10,581 nt of DNA from Streptosporangiaceae bacterium (GTDB lineage: Bacteria > Actinomycetota > Actinomycetes > Streptosporangiales > Streptosporangiaceae): assembly GCA_030052355.1 (NCBI GenBank), contig JASIGS010000509.1, forward strand, positions 1 through 10,581. The letters are read 5' to 3'. Under the pieces are notes generated by a model. That model saw only the letters and a program-made list of their open reading frames with translations, had not been told where the DNA came from and made no database searches. Within the stretch, counting starts at the first letter, position 1; each line of letters begins with the position of its first letter. A program made the position numbers and the translations under genes. This document shows positions 5,504-10,581 of the stretch, piece after piece.

Positions 5504-6553
5504 ATGGCTACCACTAGGGATTACGGCCGAGAAGCGTACGGTTCCGGCTACGGGCAAGACCTATACCCGAACGACTATGCGCAGGACCAATACGCTCCCG
5601 AGTACGAGCAAGACCAATACGCTGCCGATGTCCTGCCGCAGTGGGATAAGGAAGACGAGTCTCCAGCGGACTACCAGCCACAGCGGCGCGCTCTCAAGAC
5701 GGACCAGGACGAATGGCGCGCACCCAAGCGTGGCATGGATGACTGGATGGAGGGGAGCCTCAAGTTCGGTGGTAAGGGAATCAAGCGCAAGACAGCAGCA
5801 CTTCTTCTGCTAGGTTCCTATGGTTTTCTGCCCCTGTTCTTCATGCTCCCGTCGCTCTTCACTTTCAACACGAACACCATTGGTGGGTCGGTCGACGACA
5901 CGCTGGGCACTGGGGCCATGGTCAACCTGTTCCTGTGCCTGCTTGTCACTCCTACCGTCACAATCACCGGGCAGCGCTGGTTCGTTCCCCTGCGGCGCTG
6001 GTACGGGATCATGTTCGCGTGCTGCGGCATCGGCGACGCACTCGGTGCCGCTCTCTTCGATGACTTTGCGGGAAACCCGTTCGCCAAGCTGGTGGAGCAC
6101 ACCTTCACGCTCATCGGATTCCTCATGGTGCTGCTGGCCATCCCGCTGTTTATCACCAGCAACAACTGGGCGCAGCGCAAAATGGGCCGGTACTGGAAGA
6201 GACTGCAGAGGCTCACCTACGTCATCTGGGGACTGCTGTTCTTCCACCTAGCCACGCTGGAAGGATTCGGGTTCGAGCGCGGGAGCAACGGCTCTGGCTT
6301 CGCTGGCGACGGTGACGCAATCTTCCATCAGCGTCTTTACCAGTACTGCGCGTGCAGCGTCTTCCTGCTCACCCTCAGGCTGCCACCGGTGAAGCGGTGG
6401 ATCGTCGCTCGTCAGCAAGAAGGCCGGAGCGGGCTGGTCTACCTGAGCGTCCTGCCGATCTTCTTGCTCTTCGTGTTCGGGTTCATCTTTATCACCAACG
6501 AGTTGATCTTTAAGGGAACGCACTCGTTCATGGAAAACCCGAGTGTCGAATAA
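5504..6553 (+). CDS. Degenerate MsrQ/ferric-reductase-like multi-pass membrane protein with Tyr-rich tail
   Basis: A 349-residue protein. Residues 1-60 form an acidic Tyr-rich tail (Y-G-R-E-A-Y-G, D-Q-Y-A twice). Hydrophobic segments follow at about 97-120, 137-153, 167-185, 201-218, 237-255, 281-293 and 312-331. The core at about 201-251 matches the MsrQ/YedZ ferric-reductase-like domain (PF01794): a helix, then Q-R-K-M-G-R-Y-W-K-R-L, then a helix ending L-F-F-H. In E. coli MsrQ the corresponding region has heme histidines 13 residues apart. Here the second is kept (H248) but the first is Q235, and the expected histidine of the earlier helix aligns with D178. Heme binding is therefore likely altered or lost, unless H199 or other residues substitute. 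No flavin or NAD domain is present, and no MsrP gene is nearby. A GGAAGG-type ribosome site precedes the ATG. It probably acts in a membrane complex with the two flanking operon products. Confidence 0.8.
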   Translation: MATTRDYGREAYGSGYGQDLYPNDYAQDQYAPEYEQDQYAADVLPQWDKEDESPADYQPQRRALKTDQDEWRAPKRGMDDWMEGSLKFGGKGIKRKTAALLLLGSYGFLPLFFMLPSLFTFNTNTIGGSVDDTLGTGAMVNLFLCLLVTPTVTITGQRWFVPLRRWYGIMFACCGIGDALGAALFDDFAGNPFAKLVEHTFTLIGFLMVLLAIPLFITSNNWAQRKMGRYWKRLQRLTYVIWGLLFFHLATLEGFGFERGSNGSGFAGDGDAIFHQRLYQYCACSVFLLTLRLPPVKRWIVARQQEGRSGLVYLSVLPIFLLFVFGFIFITNELIFKGTHSFMENPSVE

Positions 6554-6598
6554 GCCCGCGATCGTCATCCCCCTGTTCAGTCGGGGAAAAAGAGGCAC

Positions 6599-7309
6599 AT
6601 GATGAACGAGTCGTACGCTAGGCCCGGGTACGCCGAACGCGGCTACCCCGAACGCGGCTACCCCGAACGCGGCTACCCCGAACGCGGCTACCGCGAACGC
6701 GGGTCCCCCGAACGGGAGAAAGCCAAGGGCGGCCAGAAGAGCGGGCAGAAGAGCACCAGAACTGGGGGTGTCATACTCGCGTGCGTCGCCTCTTTGTCTG
6801 CTTTCTTGGTGCTCTGGGGCCTGTACTACGCGACAGGCACCGCCGAACGTCATAGAGTCGCGCTTGCAGCCGCAGGGTGTGAGCCCAACCTGCTGTCCGT
6901 CAACGTCGGATGCACCACGGTGCAAATGCTGAACAGTCAGTACAAGGGGATCGTGAATCCGGCAATCCAGCAGTTGGATGCTGACGTGGCCGATTTCAGC
7001 GCTAACGAAAGCCACAACCTCGCCGCGGCGGAAACGGCCCTGAGGGCGGAAGTGACAACGGCCGATGGGCTCGCTAAGGGTCTGGCGCAAGTTCCATTCC
7101 CGCCTTTTGCCGCCCCTGCAGGCAAGGTAGCGGTCCAGGCTATCGAGGCCCGTGTCAAATTGATGACTGAGCAGGCAAAGTCGTCCACGCTCACACAGTT
7201 GCGTTCATTCAACGCGCAGGTTAATGCCTCCGGCGCCGTCGTCCAGACGGACCTGACGCGTCTCAGCAAGGCTGTCGCACACCACCCGACGGTCAGCCAG
7301 GAGCCCTGA
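6599..7309 (+). CDS. Single-pass membrane protein with GYPER repeats and helical extracellular domain
   Basis: An unrecognised 236-residue protein. Residues 4-40 are a Tyr/Arg/Glu/Gly-rich tail made of 5-residue repeats (G-Y-P-E-R, six units including variants). A basic stretch (41-54) leads to one membrane segment at about 56-79. The remaining 155 residues, probably outside the cell, are polar and mostly helical in appearance, with C94 and C105 near the membrane as a possible disulfide pair. Two ATGs (6599, 6602) are possible starts, and AGAGG lies just upstream. It is last in the three-gene unit, 45 nt after the MsrQ-like gene, and is followed within 5 nt by a strong hairpin. The Tyr-rich tail, basic stretch and membrane segment repeat the plan of the first operon protein, pointing to a common assembly. 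No known family is recognised. Confidence 0.82.
   Translation: MMNESYARPGYAERGYPERGYPERGYPERGYRERGSPEREKAKGGQKSGQKSTRTGGVILACVASLSAFLVLWGLYYATGTAERHRVALAAAGCEPNLLSVNVGCTTVQMLNSQYKGIVNPAIQQLDADVADFSANESHNLAAAETALRAEVTTADGLAKGLAQVPFPPFAAPAGKVAVQAIEARVKLMTEQAKSSTLTQLRSFNAQVNASGAVVQTDLTRLSKAVAHHPTVSQEP
6626..6715 (+). repeat. Six 15-bp tandem repeats encoding GYPER units
   Basis: Six consecutive 15-bp units run through this stretch. Units 2, 3 and 4 (6641-6685) are identical, GGCTACCCCGAACGC; units 1, 5 and 6 differ by two, one and three bases respectively. They encode G-Y-(A/P/R)-E-R, with the last unit reading G-S-P-E-R. Exact repetition at the DNA level makes slippage-driven copy-number variation likely. 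Confidence 0.92.
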
Positions 7310-7310
7310 C

Positions 7311-7469
7311 TCACCGACGCCTTGATCTGCGGCGCCCCGCCGCCGACAGATCAAGGCGTCGGCTGATAAGCGTGGGCCTTCGCGCCGGGCCCGGTTCAGG
7401 GTTCGCCCGAGCATCGTCCAGCGCGCGGAGACAGTCCGCCACCAGCCGGTGCTCAAGTGCTGTTTTCAT
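7311..7469 (-). pseudogene. Truncated HAAS-like membrane protein remnant downstream of PadR
   Basis: A 52-residue open frame starting at ATG 7469, overlapping the end of the PadR gene by 17 nt. The first 23 residues (L-E-H-R-L-V-A-D-C-L-R-A-L-D-D-A) resemble the opening helix of HAAS/permease-prefix membrane proteins, which commonly sit directly after PadR genes in actinobacteria. The usual remainder of that domain and its membrane segments are missing. The last 17 codons are the shared terminator hairpin and read as an arginine-rich string. It looks like the stump of a PadR partner gene cut off at the hairpin. A functional micro-protein is the less likely alternative. Confidence 0.5.
7314..7362. 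terminator. Strong bidirectional hairpin between convergent units
   Basis: The arms CCGACGCCTTGATCTG (7314-7329) and CAGATCAAGGCGTCGG (7347-7362) are perfectly complementary over 16 bp. Five further pairs (CGGCG with CGCCG) form inside, past a single bulged A, giving about 21 pairs. It begins 5 nt after the stop of the last plus-strand operon gene and lies at the end of the minus-strand PadR unit, so it probably terminates both. No T-run is present on either side. Confidence 0.85.
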
Positions 7470-7848
7470 GGACCCTCCCGGCAGGCTGCCGTCTGCGAGG
7501 CTGACCGGAGTCGACACGAAGGACGGTGTCTACCGCTGCCGCAAAGGCAGACCACTCGGCGCGAAAGGCCGCGAGGTGATCACGTCCCTGGTCGGTTATC
7601 GAGTAATAGCGTCGGGGGCGCTGGTCGTTTTCATGTACCCACCGGCTCGTCACCCAGCCCGCGTCGCGCAGTCGGTTCAGCAGCGGGTAGACCGTGCCCT
7701 CGCTGGTCAGCAAGCCGTCGGCGCGTGACAGGTCGCGCACAAGCTCGAGGCCGAATCGAGGCCTCTCGGCCAGCAGTGCCAGCACGCAGGGACCCAGCAC
7801 ACCCCGGCGCAGCTCCGTCGTCTCACCCGCATAATCCATGCCTCGCAT
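7453..7848 (-). CDS. PadR-family transcriptional regulator
   Basis: A 131-residue winged-helix repressor of the short PadR type, predicted cytoplasmic and dimeric. Residues 13-95 form the winged helix. The sequence L-R-R-G-V-L-G-P-C-V-L-A-L-L opens it, the recognition helix is in T-S-E-G-T-V-Y-P-L-L-N-R-L (48-60), and the wing carries R-R-Y-Y-S-I-T-D-Q-G (79-88). A short C-terminal helix (about 90-111) would provide dimerisation. The start may be ATG 7848 or ATG 7839. It lies 65 nt downstream of the efflux permease gene on the same strand, so it probably belongs to the efflux operon and controls it, as PadR proteins commonly do for drug transporters. The ligand is unknown. Confidence 0.92.
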   Translation of the reverse strand: MRGMDYAGETTELRRGVLGPCVLALLAERPRFGLELVRDLSRADGLLTSEGTVYPLLNRLRDAGWVTSRWVHENDQRPRRYYSITDQGRDHLAAFRAEWSAFAAAVDTVLRVDSGQPRRRQPAGRVHENST

Positions 7849-7850
7849 GG
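7836..7850. promoter_or_regulatory. Inverted repeat over the PadR start codons
   Basis: CCATGC and GCATGG, separated by CTC, form a 15-bp inverted repeat covering both candidate PadR start codons. The overlapping GCATG motif recurs at 7862-7866. It could be an autoregulatory operator or a structure limiting translation, but it may be chance. Confidence 0.25.
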
Positions 7851-7913
7851 TGCCTTGTCACGCATGACTTCGCAACCTGGCAGGGAACCCGCTGGCCAGG
7901 CCAGGAGCGCGCT

Positions 7914-9122
7914 TTACAGCGACCACAGCGCACGGGTGGGTGACATCCGCGCGGCGCGCAGCGCGGGCAGCAGCCCCGCGACGGCGCCGACGAGCAAGGC
8001 CGCCGCGATTCCGGCTGCCCAGGCCTCGGCGGGTATCACGGCGGTCTCATGCCTGGCGTGCGCGTAGCCGACGGTGCCAGCGGTGCCGGCGAGCACGCCA
8101 AGGACGCCGCCGGCGAGGGCAAGGAGGATCGCCTCGGCGAGGAACTGGACGCGGATCTGGCCCTTGGTCGCTCCCAGGGCGCGGCGCAAGCCGATCTCCG
8201 AGCGCCGCTCGAGTACGGCGATGACCATAATGTTGGCCACTCCTATCGCGCCGACGAGCAGGGCCACGGCTCCCAGGCCGAGGAACAGCCCGTTCAGCGC
8301 CGACGTGGCGTCGAGCTGCGCGGTCAGCGTGAGCGAGGGCTGGCTGACATCGACCTGGCCGGGGTTCTCCGGGCTGGCGGTGGCGGCGAGAAGAGCATCG
8401 ACACGGCCGACCTGGCCGGTAGCGGCGCGGACGTAAACCGTGGAAGGGTGGCCGTCGAAGCCGAGATAGCGCTCGCCGGCCGGGAACCCGACCAGGATCG
8501 AGGAGTCGACTCCAGGCGCCAGGACCGCTGGGCGCAGGATGCCAGCGACGTAGAACCACTGCGCGCCGACCCAGATCCGCTCGCCGGGGATCACGCGGTT
8601 GATGCCCAGGTACTGGGCCGCGAGGGCGCCGAGGACGGCCACTGGCTCCCCGGCGGTGGACGCGTTGAGGAAGCCGCCGGCCGCGACGCTGGTGCCAAGC
8701 GCTCGGGGCAGGCCGAGGCTGGCGGCCTGCACGGTCAGCCCGTTCGTCTCGACGGCCGGGATGAGGGGGCTGCGGTACACGTTGACTCCGCTGACGGCGC
8801 CGGTGTCCTGAACTTCGGTGACGCCGCTGATCCGGCTGATCATCGCGGCTGCTGATGTGGGGAGCTCGGCTGTCTGACCAGTGAGAGTCTGGCCGTTGGT
8901 AACGGTGAGCAGGTTGGTGCCGAGCGACTGGATCTCCGCCAGCAGGTCTGCCTGGGACGAGGCAGAGAGGCCGAGGACGGCAACGATCGCGGCGACCCCG
9001 ATGGCAATGCCCAGCGCGGACAGTGTGGCGCGGAGTTTGCGCGTGCGCAGCCCGACGCTGGCGACCCTCGCGAGGTCCGCGGCTGTCATCCTGCGCGGCG
9101 TGGTCAACGGGCTGGCGGTCAC
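7914..9122 (-). CDS. MacB/FtsX-type ABC transporter permease
   Basis: A 402-residue membrane subunit of a MacB-like efflux system. The start is taken as GTG 9122, which overlaps the ATPase stop as GTGA, with GGAAGG 8 nt upstream; the open frame extends to 9158 but that start lacks this support. The protein has a cytoplasmic N-terminus, a first membrane helix at about 31-55 (L-S-A-L-G-I-A-I-G-V-A-A), a large extracytoplasmic domain to about 270, and three closing helices at about 279-304, 331-355 and 367-388. The loop after helix 2 carries E-R-R-S-E-I-G-L-R-R-A-L-G-A, the FtsX/MacB hallmark that contacts the ATPase. This is the usual four-helix MacB plan. The substrate is unknown; peptides, antibiotics or lipids are typical for the family. 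Confidence 0.95.
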   Translation of the reverse strand: MTASPLTTPRRMTAADLARVASVGLRTRKLRATLSALGIAIGVAAIVAVLGLSASSQADLLAEIQSLGTNLLTVTNGQTLTGQTAELPTSAAAMISRISGVTEVQDTGAVSGVNVYRSPLIPAVETNGLTVQAASLGLPRALGTSVAAGGFLNASTAGEPVAVLGALAAQYLGINRVIPGERIWVGAQWFYVAGILRPAVLAPGVDSSILVGFPAGERYLGFDGHPSTVYVRAATGQVGRVDALLAATASPENPGQVDVSQPSLTLTAQLDATSALNGLFLGLGAVALLVGAIGVANIMVIAVLERRSEIGLRRALGATKGQIRVQFLAEAILLALAGGVLGVLAGTAGTVGYAHARHETAVIPAEAWAAGIAAALLVGAVAGLLPALRAARMSPTRALWSL

Positions 9123-9907
9123 GGCGCCGACCTTCCATCGTCGGCGGGCGGGGCGCACTGCGCGGCCAGCGACGTGGCCGTGTCGGTGACGACCTGCCCG
9201 TCGAGCATCTCGATTCGCCGTGGCATCCGGGCCGCGATCTGCTGGTCATGCGTGACGACCACGATGGCGGCGCTGTCGCGGTGCAGCTCGTCCAGCAGGC
9301 TCAGGATGGCCAGTCCCGTCGTGCTGTCCAGGTTGCCGGTGGGCTCGTCGGCGAGCAAGATCGCAGGCCGCCCGGCTAGTGCACGGGCGATGGCGACTCG
9401 CTGGCGTTCCCCTCCTGACAACTGGGTGGGGCGAGCGGATAGCTTGCCGCCCAGCCCAACCCGGCGCAGCGCTTCGGCGGCCCGCTGCCTGCGCTCGCCG
9501 AGGCGCACGCCGGCGTAGAGCAAGCCGTCGGCCACGTTGTCCAGCACGGAGGCGTGTTCGGCCAGGAAAAACTGCTGGAATACGAAGCCGATCCGGGTAG
9601 CCCTAAGCCACGCCAGCTCACGGTCGGTCAGCTTCGCGGCGTCGCAACCGGCGACGCTGACCTGGCCAGCGGTCGGCCGGTCCAGGGTCCCCATGACGTG
9701 CAGCAGCGTCGACTTGCCCGACCCAGACGGGCCAACGACGGCTGCGAGCTCACCAGCGCTAACGGCGAGGCTCACCGAGCGAAGGGCGGGCACCGGTGGC
9801 TGACCAGGGTAGATCTTGGTCACCTGCTCAAGCCGGAGGACTGTCTGGTTCTGCACGGGCGAGGTCTCGCTGGGAGCAGTGCGGCGCGCCTCGCTTGCCG
9901 CGGTCAT
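9119..9907 (-). CDS. MacB/LolD-type ABC transporter ATP-binding protein
   Basis: A 262-residue cytoplasmic ATPase that powers the adjacent permease. Visible motifs are Walker A G-P-S-G-S-G-K-S-T (59-67), Q-loop F-Q-Q (110-112), signature L-S-G-G-E-R-Q-R (163-170), Walker B I-L-L-A-D-E (183-188) followed by the D-loop N-L-D, and the switch histidine H220 (V-T-H-D). The sequence before Walker A (about 1-20) is a poorly conserved extension, and the tail after 240 is short and polar. Its ATG overlaps the adaptor stop as ATGA, and its stop overlaps the permease GTG, showing tight translational coupling of the three efflux genes. All catalytic residues appear intact. Confidence 0.97.
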   Translation of the reverse strand: MTAASEARRTAPSETSPVQNQTVLRLEQVTKIYPGQPPVPALRSVSLAVSAGELAAVVGPSGSGKSTLLHVMGTLDRPTAGQVSVAGCDAAKLTDRELAWLRATRIGFVFQQFFLAEHASVLDNVADGLLYAGVRLGERRQRAAEALRRVGLGGKLSARPTQLSGGERQRVAIARALAGRPAILLADEPTGNLDSTTGLAILSLLDELHRDSAAIVVVTHDQQIAARMPRRIEMLDGQVVTDTATSLAAQCAPPADDGRSAP

Positions 9908-10581
9908 GCTTGCGCCTCCACGACCCGCTGGCCGACGCCGAGTCCCGGACCGCTGACCTGAACCAGGCCGGCCGCGTCGTCGAACAGGCCGACGGTCACC
10001 GGAACCAGCCGGTACCGTCCCCGTGGCTCAGCGATCTGGACCTGATAGCCGCCGCTCGTGGTGGCCAGCAACGCCGTCACCGGCACCGCGAGGACGTTGC
10101 TGACGCTGCCGGTGGTGATCAGCGCCTCGACCGGCGCCTGGTCGAGACCGCCGGCCGCGCCCGGATGCAGCAGGCTGACGTACACCGCGATCGTCGCGCC
10201 AGACGACGACCCTGGCGACCCGGCCGGCCCTTCCGAGCCAGGCGACGCGGCTCCCGCTGAGGCCGCGGTGGTCGCCACGCTGGCGACCGATGTCACGACT
10301 CCCGGCGTGGTTTGCTGGTCAGGCAGCGTGATCGCCACCGTGTCGCCGGCCTTGACGTCGGACTGCAGTCCGGCGTCGAGATCGACCGTGACCTGCGGAT
10401 CCGTCGACGTCGCGGTCAGCACCGGAGCACCCGGCGCTGCCCCCGTTCCGAGCGTGACCTGAACCGCGGAAACCAGAGCCGCCGACGGCACGAACACGGC
10501 CTGGCCGAGCGCCAGCGACCCGGTCTGGGTCACGCCCAGCTTGGCCTGCAGCTTCGCCACGCCGTCCGCGGTCGCCGCGCT
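9904..10581 (-). CDS. HlyD/MacA-like efflux adaptor, C-terminal 225 residues (5' end outside window)
   Basis: The C-terminal part of an extracytoplasmic adaptor for the downstream MacB-like transporter. The visible N-terminal stretch (about 4-32, T-A-D-G-V-A-K-L-Q-A-K-L-G ending Q-A-V-F-V-P) resembles the end of a peptidoglycan-binding type 1 domain. Beta-rich adaptor segments follow: about 54-105 (Q-V-T-V-D-L-D, V-K-A-G-D-T-V-A-I-T-L-P, G-V-V-T-S-V-A) and about 145-225 (L-A-V-P-V-T-A-L-L, Y-R-L-V-P-V-T-V-G-L). A Ser/Gly/Pro-rich insert (about 104-129) sits between them. A cell-wall-binding module joined to an HlyD-like part is typical of actinobacterial MacB loci. The frame stays open past the right edge, and the true start is not seen. 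Confidence 0.9.
   Translation of the reverse strand, partial: SAATADGVAKLQAKLGVTQTGSLALGQAVFVPSAALVSAVQVTLGTGAAPGAPVLTATSTDPQVTVDLDAGLQSDVKAGDTVAITLPDQQTTPGVVTSVASVATTAASAGAASPGSEGPAGSPGSSSGATIAVYVSLLHPGAAGGLDQAPVEALITTGSVSNVLAVPVTALLATTSGGYQVQIAEPRGRYRLVPVTVGLFDDAAGLVQVSGPGLGVGQRVVEAQA

Noticed and set aside
4609..5514. Minus-strand 301-residue open frame
   Set aside because: Shadow of the Pro-rich linker gene; its sequence is low-complexity Arg/Gly/Pro and reflects the repeat on the opposite strand.
6626..6715. CRISPR-like array
   Set aside because: The units are 15 bp, contiguous, in frame and without spacers; this is a coding tandem repeat.
8047..9249. Minus-strand 400-residue frame
   Set aside because: Arg/Pro-rich out-of-frame translation of the MacB-like permease and ATPase end; the permease frame has membrane helices and the FtsX motif.

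Overview
The window is high-GC DNA from an actinobacterium. The evidence is strong G/C bias at third codon positions, frequent GTG and TTG starts, a seven-iron ferredoxin of the mycobacterial FdxA type, a lipobox lipoprotein with the actinobacterial 'secreted repeat', and a MacB-like ABC efflux locus with its own PadR regulator. The genus cannot be fixed from the sequence.

Left part (1-1596, minus strand): the 5' part of fdxA (runs off the left edge), preceded by a 458-residue regulator made of two consecutive receiver-plus-LuxR-type HTH halves in one chain. The fdxA promoter lies inside the last codons of that regulator gene. Bases 1597-2296 hold no convincing gene.

Middle (2297-7362, plus strand): two transcription units. 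The first encodes a small single-pass membrane protein (2433-2735) overlapping a secreted-repeat lipoprotein (2714-3283) and ends at a long hairpin. The second has three membrane-protein genes (3769-5442, 5504-6553, 6599-7309) and ends at a strong hairpin (7314-7362). All three proteins have tyrosine-rich, repetitive N-terminal tails ahead of their membrane segments. The middle one is a degenerate MsrQ/ferric-reductase-like heme-membrane domain that has lost two of the expected histidines.

The main find is a shared promoter architecture upstream of fdxA, the lipoprotein unit and the three-gene unit: a ~20-bp element (CCCCC-R-AGGG-W-T-W-TT-S-GTC) followed 25-26 bp later by a TAGNNT -10 hexamer, then a 64-80 nt leader. 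The geometry places the element near -43, and it resembles the DosR/DevR box. In Mycobacterium tuberculosis fdxA is a DosR target. I infer a local redox- or oxygen-responsive regulon, possibly controlled by the neighbouring double-HTH regulator, whose members are a ferredoxin, a lipoprotein and a membrane complex with tyrosine-rich tails.

Right part (7311-10581, minus strand): an efflux operon read leftward. It holds an HlyD/MacA-like adaptor (5' end off the window), a MacB-type ATPase and a MacB/FtsX-type permease, each joined by a 4-nt overlap. These are followed by a PadR regulator and a truncated HAAS-like membrane-protein remnant that ends in the terminator hairpin shared with the plus-strand operon.
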